A program made the position numbers and the translations under genes. Under the pieces are notes generated by a model. That model saw only the letters and a program-made list of their open reading frames with translations, ran no database searches and was not told where the DNA came from. This document shows, piece by piece, positions 9,581 through 16,644 of a stretch of 44,441 bases of DNA. The stretch spans positions 1 through 44,441 of the forward strand of contig DAIDJG010000167.1 in the NCBI GenBank assembly GCA_027451445.1, given 5' to 3'. The first letter of the stretch is position 1, and every line of letters begins with the position of its first letter. Source of the DNA: Singulisphaera sp. (GTDB lineage: Bacteria; Planctomycetota; Planctomycetia; Isosphaerales; Isosphaeraceae).

Positions 9581-10351
9581 TTGAGCAAGGACATCACGTC
9601 GATCCTGGCCGGTTGGGATCACGACCCGGACGACGTTCAGGTCCGGATCGTGGCCGGTGACGACGGGAACGACAAGATCCAGATGAGACTGGACCTCGGC
9701 CTGATCCAGATGGAACTATCGGGCCGGCCTGACGGCGCGCGCCCCGGGGGCCAGGAGTCGCTCCTGGACGAGCTCGAGGCCCAGGCGCATGCAGCGGAGA
9801 GCCTCGGCGAGGAATTCTCGCTCGACACCGAGGCGTGCGCGGGCTTGATGCGCGAAGGGATCCAGTACTACCAGCGCTACCTTGCCGCGTTTCACCTTCA
9901 ACGCTACGACCTGGTGGCGCGCGACACCGCGCGGAACCTTCGACTCTTCGCCTTTGTCGTACGCTTCGCGAAACGCCAGCGCGACCGGCTTCAGTTCGAT
10001 CAATATCGGCCTTATGTCCTCATGATGAACACGCGAGCGCGCGGTTTACAGGCGCTGGCGCGCGAGGACTATCGCCAGGCACTCGCGTTGATCGACGAGG
10101 GGATCAAGAACATCCGGCGCTTTCTCGCCGACTATGAGCGCGCGGACGCCGAAAACGAGTGCGCCGAGCTCGGATTCCTGCTGCGCTGGCGGCAGGAGAT
10201 TGAGAGCGAGCGGCCTGCCGGGCCTGTCGAGCGGCTCGAACAGCAGCTCGCGCTGGCCGTGGCACGCGAGGAATTCGAGGAGGCCGCGCGCATCCGCGAC
10301 CAGCTCAAACGGCTCCTCGGACGCGAGGCCGCTCCCGAAGGGGCGTCGTGA
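9581..10351 (+). CDS. UVR-motif (UvrB/UvrC) containing protein
   Basis: The C-terminus carries a UVR motif (LEQQLALAVAREEFEEAA, then RIRDQLKRLL), the helical hairpin by which UvrB and UvrC interact and which also occurs in Clp-linked regulators such as McsA. The rest (about 210 residues) is a helical, Arg-rich domain with TPR-like spacing (ARGLQALAREDYRQALALI) that I do not recognise. The start is set at TTG 9581 (LSKDITSILAGW): it has GGAGG eight bases upstream, whereas the earlier in-frame starts lie in or before the TATAAT box. That gives 256 residues. No transmembrane segment or signal peptide. A role in protein-protein interaction or proteolysis control is possible but unproven. Confidence 0.75.
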   Translation: MSKDITSILAGWDHDPDDVQVRIVAGDDGNDKIQMRLDLGLIQMELSGRPDGARPGGQESLLDELEAQAHAAESLGEEFSLDTEACAGLMREGIQYYQRYLAAFHLQRYDLVARDTARNLRLFAFVVRFAKRQRDRLQFDQYRPYVLMMNTRARGLQALAREDYRQALALIDEGIKNIRRFLADYERADAENECAELGFLLRWRQEIESERPAGPVERLEQQLALAVAREEFEEAARIRDQLKRLLGREAAPEGAS

Positions 10352-10748
10352 TTGACGGCGGAATCGAGCATGAGACCGTAAACGTTGAAATGGCGCTCGG
10401 GATCGGTACGCGACATTTTCCGCATCGCAAGCGATAGAACATATTAACTCCCCCCCTTGGGAAGGGGGGGTTGGGGGGGTGGGCATGGGCCTCCGCCCAC
10501 GGCAGAGTGGCTGCGATTCTAGCGATCGTGTCATCGTTCGAAAAAACGACGGCCATCCTCCATGCGATCGCAGGCGCGCAGGCATTGGCCAAGGTCACTC
10601 CCCCCCCCTTCCCAAGGGGGGGAGTTATATATTGCGCTGTTTGAGACGTGGAGGGTGCTCACCGAGCTGACGGGTCGTTTGGAACACGATCCCGATCGGC
10701 TCCAGAACTTGCGGTCAATCGGAATCCGACCGTTTTTTTCGGACGGCC
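10352..10748. other. Intergenic region with a palindromic repeat doublet
   Basis: No coding sequence supported. It contains the C/G-run repeat doublet at 10445-10628 and a hairpin-like GTTCGAAAAAACGA stretch near 10533. The 6S RNA promoter begins at 10749. Confidence 0.6.
10445..10628. repeat. Inverted doublet of the C7TTGGGAAG7 repeat
   Basis: Copy 1 (10445-10483) is TAACTCCCCCCCTTGGGA followed by AGGGGGGGTTGGGGGGGTGGG. Copy 2 (10597-10628), inverted, has the same core without the TTGGGGGGGTGGG tail. The core is a palindrome with a GGG loop, and the tail has four or more G-runs, so a quadruplex could form on one strand. The same repeat recurs as a doublet at 35231-35402; the spacers between arms are unrelated. 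Confidence 0.85.
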
Positions 10749-10777
10749 TTGAATACGATCCCGGGCGCGGCTAGACT
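10749..10777 (+). promoter_or_regulatory. Promoter of the 6S RNA gene
   Basis: TTGAAT (10749-10754), a 17-base spacer, TAGACT (10772-10777). The predicted start near 10784 coincides with the 5' end expected from the 6S closing stem. Confidence 0.5.
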
Positions 10778-10783
10778 CGTGAT

Positions 10784-10968
10784 CGTTCGGTTCTGGCCGA
10801 ACAAGCCTCTGCCATGTTCGACACGGCGCGGTCCTTTTGGCGAACCAGTGAAAGCCCGTTGGGAGCCGAATCACGACCTCCTGGCTGGTCCTTGAAGGTC
10901 TCAGGCACCCACTTATTAACTGCGGGTTCTCAAAAGCGCACCAACGGCATAACGGTGGAGGTTCTCGA
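10784..10968 (+). ncRNA. ssrS: Probable 6S RNA
   Basis: 6S RNA mimics an open promoter and sequesters the housekeeping RNA polymerase in stationary phase. Support: (1) position immediately upstream of the 5-formyltetrahydrofolate cyclo-ligase gene, the classic ssrS-ygfA arrangement; (2) length of about 180 bases; (3) a closing stem CCTCTGCCAT (10806-10815) with ACGGTGGAGG (10952-10961), eight consecutive pairs including two wobbles; (4) 6S-like conserved bits in order: TGTTCG just after the 5' stem, GGCACCCAC, GCGGGTTC, and CGGCAT just before the 3' stem; (5) its own promoter and a terminator hairpin at 10973. A perfect GTTCGG/CCGAAC hairpin forms the extreme 5' end. The match is by eye; a covariance search would decide. 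Confidence 0.68.
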
Positions 10969-10972
10969 TTCT

Positions 10973-11022
10973 GCCCGTGCCCTTCCCGGCTTGCCGGAAA
11001 GGGACACGGGCTGAATTGTTTT
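10973..11022 (+). terminator. Terminator hairpin of the 6S RNA gene
   Basis: GCCCGTG-CCCTTCCCGGC pairs with GCCGGAAAGGGACACGGGC (one bulge, one mismatch, TT loop), followed by TGAATTGTTTT. It separates the RNA gene from the cyclo-ligase start at 11039; read-through could still feed that gene. Confidence 0.65.
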
Positions 11023-11038
11023 AGGTGATTCCCTTCTG

Positions 11039-11623
11039 ATGGATTCTGCACAACAAAAACGACAACTCCGACGCACCATGGTTGCGCGCACCCTCGCGCT
11101 CGAGCCCACCGAACGAGCACGTCAAGAGAGCGTGTTGATCGAGCAGTTCCCGCTTTTACCAGGCTTCGAACGCGCGGGAACAGTGTTACTCTATGTGTCC
11201 GTGTTTCCGGAGGAGTTCGCCACAACGCCCCTGCTGGAGCACTCGCTCAAGCTCGGAAAGCGGCTCCTCTGCCCGCGCGTGGATCGCGCCGCGCGCCGGC
11301 TCGTGCTCTACGAAGTCGCGGATCTGGCGAGGGACCTCGTACCCGGGACGAAAGGGATTCCAGAGCCTCGGCTCGACGCTCGCATGGCCGATCCCGTCCA
11401 GGTGGACTGGGTTCTCGTCCCGGGCATTGCCTACGACGAACGGGGCTTTCGGCTGGGCCGGGGAGCCGGTCATTACGACCGGCTGCTCCCGACCCTGCGG
11501 CCGGATGTGATGCGCTGGGCGCTCGCCTTCGACTGCCAGTGGGTCGAAGCGCTCCCCGTCGAGCCACACGACATTCCGCTCGACGGGGTCGTCTCACCGG
11601 GCAAGAAGTTCACTCGGACGTGA
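11039..11623 (+). CDS. 5-formyltetrahydrofolate cyclo-ligase (YgfA/MTHFS family)
   Basis: Converts 5-formyl-THF to 5,10-methenyl-THF using ATP, returning the storage form of folate to one-carbon metabolism; cytoplasmic. The 194-residue protein has the normal family length. It starts with the basic helix QQKRQLRRTMVARTLAL, has LLYVSVFPEEFATTPLL in the middle, and the signature VPGIAYDERGFRLGRGAGHY followed by DRLLP near 136-160 (glycine-rich ATP/folate loop). ATG 11039 follows the 6S RNA terminator by 17 bases, the conserved ssrS-ygfA linkage. Its 3' end overlaps the convergent DUF6807 gene by 14 bases. Confidence 0.92.
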   Translation: MDSAQQKRQLRRTMVARTLALEPTERARQESVLIEQFPLLPGFERAGTVLLYVSVFPEEFATTPLLEHSLKLGKRLLCPRVDRAARRLVLYEVADLARDLVPGTKGIPEPRLDARMADPVQVDWVLVPGIAYDERGFRLGRGAGHYDRLLPTLRPDVMRWALAFDCQWVEALPVEPHDIPLDGVVSPGKKFTRT

Positions 11624-12842
11624 CTTCGACGCGTGGCGGTTTCGCGTAGGACTCGAAGGCTTGCGGCACACGCGCGGAGTCGGTGTCGCCCGAATGCAGG
11701 ATGACCCGGTAGCGGAAGCGGATCGACTCGCCTGCGGGGACGGTGTGCTCGCCCGACTTCTTGAGGCCGAAGTCGTGCCAGCCGAACGGGTTGGCGGCGA
11801 AGAGACCGTAGTCGCGCACGTGCCAGGTTGTGGGGTAGCGGAAGCTCTCCGGGTGGTTCAAGATCGCCACGCCAAGGGTCTCTCCTTCCACTGGCCCAGT
11901 GTAGTCGACCCAGGGAGACGCTTTGCCCCAGGCGGCAACGTCGGTGATACCTTCGGCGTTGGTGATCTTGCCACCTTTTTTGGCTTTCACGTCCATCGTG
12001 GAGGCGATCCGGAGACCGAACATACCTTCCTTCGTGTCGCCGAACGTGACGGGGCCAGCGGTGGCCTTGACGGCAACGTCAAAGTCAAAGACCCGGTGTG
12101 TGCGAGTCTTGTAGACGGTCAGCACGCGCTCGTCCTCGCAGACCTTCTTACCGTCCGGCCCGAGCCAATCGTCGGTTGTCCGTACGACGCCGACAACGGG
12201 ACCCTCGACCGCCGTCGTTCGCGCGGTCTCCTTGATGGTGCCGTATTTCGGGCTCGGCTTGTTGAGAGGATCGGAGGCCCAGAAATCGAATCCGTTCACG
12301 TTTCCATGCGTGAACCACATGGAGCGCTGATGGGGATGGTCCTTGTCGTCAGTCGCACCCGGCTCCATGGGATAGCCACGCGTGATGGGCGTGCCGGTGG
12401 GACCGATCACGGGGTAATAATAAGGCTTCGGCCCATCGTTGACTCGCTCGGTGATGAATGGCTTGCCACCGATCTCGATTGCAATGTTCGCACCATCGCG
12501 GCGGAGTGAGACACCGTCCTTCTCGGACTTCGTCGCGAGGGGTTGTAGCGTAAATGTCTCGGGAACGCTGCCGTTCACGCGATCAAGCACCGTGGCGAGG
12601 TAGGTGGTTCCGTTGTCGACGAACACCTGGGCGCGCGCCGCGGCGTCCTGTGCGGGACGCAGTTCGTATGCTCCCGCAGGCGGGGCATTCTTGAGCGGGA
12701 CAATGACGGGTGTCTCACCCAGGTCGGGGCCTTGTCCCTGGATCCGGACGCGCCAGGTGTCCGCCCAGGCCGGGCTCGCGAGGAGCAAAAGGAACGTCCA
12801 ACTGAGCCACCGGATCCTGGTGATTCGCGGCAAAACGGGCAT
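11610..12842 (-). CDS. DUF6807 (PmoA-like) secreted protein
   Basis: Secreted protein of the family Pfam labels 'methane oxygenase PmoA' / DUF6807, abundant in planctomycetes and Bacteroidetes. The name is misleading: it is not the membrane subunit of particulate methane monooxygenase, and no activity is assigned. The N-terminus is a signal peptide (LSWTFLLLLASPAWA, cut about residue 27). Conserved stretches: PYYYPVIGPTGTPITRGYPM, DHPHQRSMWFTHGNVNGFDF and GMFGLRIASTMDV; HPHQRSMWF is the hallmark. The His-rich HPH motif and beta-rich fold resemble galactose-mutarotase-like sugar-binding proteins (inference). The ATG at 12842 has GGAG nine bases upstream. Convergent with the cyclo-ligase gene, divergent from the NifU-like gene. 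Confidence 0.85.
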   Translation of the reverse strand: MPVLPRITRIRWLSWTFLLLLASPAWADTWRVRIQGQGPDLGETPVIVPLKNAPPAGAYELRPAQDAAARAQVFVDNGTTYLATVLDRVNGSVPETFTLQPLATKSEKDGVSLRRDGANIAIEIGGKPFITERVNDGPKPYYYPVIGPTGTPITRGYPMEPGATDDKDHPHQRSMWFTHGNVNGFDFWASDPLNKPSPKYGTIKETARTTAVEGPVVGVVRTTDDWLGPDGKKVCEDERVLTVYKTRTHRVFDFDVAVKATAGPVTFGDTKEGMFGLRIASTMDVKAKKGGKITNAEGITDVAAWGKASPWVDYTGPVEGETLGVAILNHPESFRYPTTWHVRDYGLFAANPFGWHDFGLKKSGEHTVPAGESIRFRYRVILHSGDTDSARVPQAFESYAKPPRVEVTSE

Positions 12843-12969
12843 GGCACCGACTCCGAAGGGCAGATTGCGGCCGAGATCGTACGTTTTCCGGCTCCGTCGT
12901 ATACGGCCAATCGCTGCGTTTCAAGAAAAATCCGCTGGCGCCGCGTGGTTCAGCGATCCGCCAGTTTGC

Positions 12970-12998
12970 TCGACCCCCTCGAGTCGCCCCGCTAGAAT
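12970..12998 (+). promoter_or_regulatory. Possible promoter of the NifU-like/hemW pair
   Basis: TCGACC (12970-12975, 4/6), a 17-base spacer and TAGAAT (12993-12998, 5/6), giving a leader of about 44 bases. Plausible but not distinctive. Confidence 0.35.
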
Positions 12999-13048
12999 AG
13001 ATTGGGCTCAGGGCCGTTCGACAAGCAGCAAACTCCTGGAAAATCACG

Positions 13049-13309
13049 ATGGAAGCGAATAGCGAGTCCCGGGCTTATGATCTCCGCACACGCATCGAGG
13101 CCGTGCTCGACGAGCACATTCGTCCCGGCCTGCGCGCTGATGGGGGCGATGTCGAGGTGGTCGGCATCGACGCCGACCGGATCGTGCAAGTGAGGATGCA
13201 GGGCGCCTGTCAGGGCTGCCCGTCGTCGGCGATGACTCTGACGATGGGAATCGAGGCCGTCCTGAAAACGCACGTGCCCGAAGTTCGGTTTCTGGAAGCG
13301 GTCGTCTGA
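13049..13309 (+). CDS. NifU C-terminal-domain iron-sulfur carrier
   Basis: Stand-alone NifU C-terminal domain (Nfu type), which carries a 4Fe-4S cluster bridged between two subunits and hands it to target enzymes; cytoplasmic. The 86-residue protein matches family length and has the motif GACQGCPSSAMTLTMGIE with the cluster cysteines C54 and C57, and IRPGLRADGGDVEVVGID upstream. Its stop codon abuts the hemW start with no gap, so the two are surely co-transcribed. Since HemW is a radical SAM 4Fe-4S protein, the carrier may load it (inference). Confidence 0.93.
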   Translation: MEANSESRAYDLRTRIEAVLDEHIRPGLRADGGDVEVVGIDADRIVQVRMQGACQGCPSSAMTLTMGIEAVLKTHVPEVRFLEAVV

Positions 13310-14488
13310 ATGACTTCTCACTCAATCGCTCATGAACCGCAGGTGACGGATGCACCGCCGTGGGTCTGGCCGCGTGCGGCGTACGTCCACATCCCCTTTT
13401 GTGCCCACAAGTGCGGTTACTGCGATTTCGCCTCCCTGGCCGGGGCCGACCACCTGGCCGAGCGCTATCTCAACGCCCTCGAGCGTGAGATGGCCATGAT
13501 GGGCGAACCACAGGAGGTTGGGACGATCTTCATCGGCGGAGGGACGCCGACGCGTTTGGACGCCCGGCAGCTCGAACGCCTGCTCGAGGCGGTCCGGAGA
13601 TGGTTCCCGCTAGCTCCCGGAGGCGAGTGGACCGTCGAGGCAAACCCCGGCACGATCGATGCGGAAAAGGCTGACGTGCTCCAGGCTGGCGGCGTCAATC
13701 GGGTCAGCCTCGGGGCCCAGTCATTTCAGCCGGAGCTGCTCCGCGCCCTCGAGCGTAACCACGCGCCCGACGAAGTGGTCAAGGCGCTCGAGCTCGTCCG
13801 CCCGCGCTTCCCGCGCTGGTCGTTCGACCTGATCTTCGGCGTACCCGGCTCGACACCCGAGATGTGGGCGACCGACCTGGAAATCGCCCTCGAGCTCGGC
13901 CCTTCGCATCTCTCGTGTTATGGGCTCGTTTACGAGAAGGGAACCGCGCTCTGGAAGCAGTGGCAATCGGGTGTGGTGCGGTCCGTTGATGAAGAGTCGG
14001 AGCGCGCGATGTACGCGCACACGATTAACCGCCTGGAGGGCGCAGGCCTCGAGCTGTACGAGATCTCGAACTTCGCGAGGCCCGCGCACGAGTGCCGGCA
14101 CAACCTCGTGTACTGGGCCAACGACGCGTATTTCGGCGTCGGCCTGGGCGCAGCACGTTATGTCGAAGGGGTGCGCTCGACCAACACGCGCGATCTGCCG
14201 GCCTACCTCCGGCGGATCGAGGCCGGCGAACCGGCGACGGGACCGACAGAACGGCTCGAACCCGAGGCTCGCGCACGAGAGACCGCGGTGCTCATGCTGC
14301 GACGAACGGTCACCGGCATCGACCGGGTGGACTTCCAGCGGCGCACGGGCTTCGAGCTCGACGCGTTGGCAGGCGCCGAGATCCTCCAAAATGTGCGACA
14401 CGGCCTGCTCGAAGACACCGGTGAGCGCGTGCGATTTACGCGCGAGGGCCTTTTCGTCGCCGACAGCGTCCTCTGCGATTTGCTGTAA
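13310..14488 (+). CDS. hemW: HemW-like radical SAM protein (heme chaperone family)
   Basis: Radical SAM protein of the coproporphyrinogen III oxidase-like branch. HemW binds heme and inserts it into respiratory enzymes; it is not the true oxygen-independent CPO. The 4Fe-4S/SAM motif is HIPFCAHKCGYCDF (C31, C35, C38). The sequence continues with IFIGGGTPTRLDARQLERLL, TVEANPGT, GVNRVSLGAQSFQPELLRAL, and the C-terminal SYYGL-like and HNLVYW(A)NDAYFGVGLGA segments. The length of 392 residues fits HemW. Older annotations call such genes hemN; the short N-terminus and absence of the extra HemN cysteine favour HemW. The ATG directly follows the NifU-like stop codon. Confidence 0.9.
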   Translation: MTSHSIAHEPQVTDAPPWVWPRAAYVHIPFCAHKCGYCDFASLAGADHLAERYLNALEREMAMMGEPQEVGTIFIGGGTPTRLDARQLERLLEAVRRWFPLAPGGEWTVEANPGTIDAEKADVLQAGGVNRVSLGAQSFQPELLRALERNHAPDEVVKALELVRPRFPRWSFDLIFGVPGSTPEMWATDLEIALELGPSHLSCYGLVYEKGTALWKQWQSGVVRSVDEESERAMYAHTINRLEGAGLELYEISNFARPAHECRHNLVYWANDAYFGVGLGAARYVEGVRSTNTRDLPAYLRRIEAGEPATGPTERLEPEARARETAVLMLRRTVTGIDRVDFQRRTGFELDALAGAEILQNVRHGLLEDTGERVRFTREGLFVADSVLCDLL

Positions 14489-14632
14489 ACCTGTCGGAGG
14501 CGGAGCTTCCAGGAGCAGCCAGAAGCGCAACCAACGCTCGCTAGAAACGATCGCGATGGCTGCGCTTCGGGTTCGTATCGAGAAACTCGGTGAGATCCAA
14601 GGTGACTCTCCAAAACCACGGCTTCGGTGAGA

Positions 14633-15496
14633 TCACATCTTGCGCAACTGGTCAGCCCTGGCCGCCAGTTTGATCACGGCGGTCTGGAAGAGACCGCGGG
14701 CGTTGCCGCTCGCCGAGCGATAGGCGTCGGTGAACCCGTCGGACTGGGTCCAGGTGATCACTTCCATCACCTGCTTGGCCATCAGGTGGAGCATCTCGTC
14801 GATCGTGGGCGCCGCGGGCGCAACCGGTTCGGCGAGGGCGGCCTGCTTGTGGTCAGGGACCTCCCAAGGGGCCGATTCCTTGGCCTTGGCCGGGGCGGCT
14901 TTCGGCTCTTCCCAGGCGGGCTCGGCCGGGCGTCGAGGGGCCGGTTCATCTTCTTGGGCGATCGGTTTGCCCTTCGGGAGCCGCTCGTTCGGGTCCCTGG
15001 GGATGCCGGCCGACGAGTACGTCTTGCCGTCCGCGCCGATGCGGCCAGGATTGTTCGGGATTTGCTTGCCTTCGATCAAGGCGCGCCGGGTCTTCGCGAC
15101 CAGCTCGCGGCTGACGGCCAGTTCCTCCGCCATGCGGCGGTCGGACCAATCGAAGTGAATCTTCATCTTCACCTCGACCGCACGCCGGCGCTCGGCCCGG
15201 GTCAAGGGAAGGCCGTGAAACAGGTTGACGCTCGACACGAAGTCGAGAGCGTCCGTCATCGATCCTTCGCGGACTTCCGCTCGGACCGTCCGGCGCCCCA
15301 TGAGCACCGCGGCCGCATGTCGGTGGAACCCGTCGGCCAAAAGCCACTGCCCATCCACCTCGTAAACGGTGATCGGTGGAAGCCGTTCCCACGCGTCCGC
15401 GTAACGCTCAACCGTGAAGTCGTCGAGCCGATCCCGTAGATTCAGATTCGGGTCGAGGACGATCTCGTCCAGCGGCAACTCCCGAATGTTAATCAT
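14633..15496 (-). CDS. ParB/Sulfiredoxin-fold N-terminal domain protein
   Basis: A ParB-like nuclease domain occupies residues 1-75 (IVLDPNLNLRDRLDD; the box DGFHRHAAAVLMG corresponds to the ParB GxxRxxA nucleotide-binding motif). A helix-turn-helix-like stretch follows (WSDRRMAEELAVSRELVAKT, about 116-135). The middle is a low-complexity Pro/Ala/Glu linker, and the last 65 residues form a helical tail (TIDEMLHLMAKQVMEVITW). There is no ParA neighbour, so this is an orphan, not the chromosomal partition protein. Likely a DNA-binding regulator (inference). Convergent with hemW across 144 bases, divergent from the RmlD-like gene. The ATG at 15496 is the only sensible start. Confidence 0.8.
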   Translation of the reverse strand: MINIRELPLDEIVLDPNLNLRDRLDDFTVERYADAWERLPPITVYEVDGQWLLADGFHRHAAAVLMGRRTVRAEVREGSMTDALDFVSSVNLFHGLPLTRAERRRAVEVKMKIHFDWSDRRMAEELAVSRELVAKTRRALIEGKQIPNNPGRIGADGKTYSSAGIPRDPNERLPKGKPIAQEDEPAPRRPAEPAWEEPKAAPAKAKESAPWEVPDHKQAALAEPVAPAAPTIDEMLHLMAKQVMEVITWTQSDGFTDAYRSASGNARGLFQTAVIKLAARADQLRKM

Positions 15497-15634
15497 GGCT
15501 GCGCCCTTTCCAGAAGCCCGCGCCCAGTTTGATGCCTCCCAGGAAGCCCTGTCGGGTTATGATCGGTCGAGACCCACACGCTCTTGCGTCAAAAACAAAA
15601 ATACGTAGATCACAAGGTTTGGGATAAATGCGTT

Positions 15635-16513
15635 ATGCGAGTTGTACTCACGGGAGCAAGCGGCCAGCTTGGCGCGTATTTGCTGGAGGCTCTGATTGGG
15701 GCGGGACATGAGGTGTCGGCGTGGAGCGGACGCGCGGTTGGGGAACGTTGTGGGATCAAGCTACGTCCCGTAGAGCTGACCGACAAACGGGCGTTGGAAG
15801 CGGCGTTGGCGAGCGACGATCCCGAAGTCGTGATTCACGCCGGGGCCATCAGCGCGGCGGAGGCGGTCCGTCGCGATCCCGAGCGGGGCAGGGCGGTCAA
15901 CGTCGGGGCGACCCTACGGCTGGCAGACTGGTGCGCCGAGCGCGACCGCCGTCTGGTGTTTACCTCGACCGATCTGGTGTTCGACGGGTCGCGCCCGTGG
16001 TGGCGCGAGGACGATCCGGCAAACCCGATCCTGGAATACGGCCGGACGAAGCGCGCGGCGGAGCCGTCGGTGCTGGCGGTTCCACGCGGCCTGGTGGCGC
16101 GGGTGAGTTTGCTTTACGGCTTCTCACGTTGTGGTCGCGACGGGTTCTTCGATCGAGCCATCAACGCCTTGCGCTCAGGCGAGCCCCAGGTTTTCTTCAA
16201 CGACGAGTTTCGTACACCGCTCGATTACGCCTCGGCCGCGGCGGTTCTCGTCAATCTGGCCGGCTCGGATGTGACGGGAGTGCTCCACGTCGGGGGGCGC
16301 GAGCGGGTCAGCCGATACGATTTGATGCGCCGCGCGGCAGCGGCCTTGGGGCACAATACCGACCTGGTGCGAACGAACAGCCGGGCGGACGTGGTCCTAC
16401 CCGAGCCGCGACCGGCGGATGTGTCACTCGACACGTCACGACTGGCGCAGGTCTGGCCCGAGTGGGAACCGCCAAACATCGAGCAAGCGTTGCGCACGTC
16501 TCGCGGAGCGTGA
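15635..16513 (+). CDS. RmlD-like NAD(P)-dependent sugar-nucleotide reductase
   Basis: Extended short-chain dehydrogenase of the RmlD (dTDP-4-dehydrorhamnose reductase) type. It has the Rossmann motif TGASGQLGAYLLEAL at the N-terminus, VIHAGAISAAEAVRRDPE, the strand RLVFTSTDLVFDGS, and the catalytic Tyr-x-x-x-Lys as EYGRTKRAAE. The ATG at 15635 starts directly before the Rossmann strand, giving 292 residues, the usual length; an earlier start (15584) would add 17 residues not found in the family. No other rhamnose genes are nearby, so the substrate is uncertain; the subfamily also includes MAT2B-like proteins and other NDP-sugar reductases. Confidence 0.85.
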   Translation: MRVVLTGASGQLGAYLLEALIGAGHEVSAWSGRAVGERCGIKLRPVELTDKRALEAALASDDPEVVIHAGAISAAEAVRRDPERGRAVNVGATLRLADWCAERDRRLVFTSTDLVFDGSRPWWREDDPANPILEYGRTKRAAEPSVLAVPRGLVARVSLLYGFSRCGRDGFFDRAINALRSGEPQVFFNDEFRTPLDYASAAAVLVNLAGSDVTGVLHVGGRERVSRYDLMRRAAAALGHNTDLVRTNSRADVVLPEPRPADVSLDTSRLAQVWPEWEPPNIEQALRTSRGA

Positions 16514-16644
16514 CTCCATCAGAAAAAGCCGCTCGGCTTGCCAGTCGACGGCTCCTCGGCGCTCGGAAAGATGAAACCGCTCCATTGTGATCGCGTGTAC
16601 TAAGTGGTATCAGGGTAGCGTTCACAGGCTTACGAGAATCAACG

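Noticed and set aside
10305-10598. Small frames containing PPNPPFPRGG-type peptides
   Set aside because: These peptides are translations of the C7TTGGGAAG7 repeat; the same phrase arises at 35231-35402, so they are repeat artefacts.
10445-10628. CRISPR array
   Set aside because: Only two arms in inverted orientation with one spacer; no regular direct repeats and no cas genes anywhere in the window.
11610-12842. Particulate methane monooxygenase subunit
   Set aside because: The family label contains PmoA, but the protein is soluble and secreted, lacks the membrane helices of PmoA and has no pmoB or pmoC neighbours.
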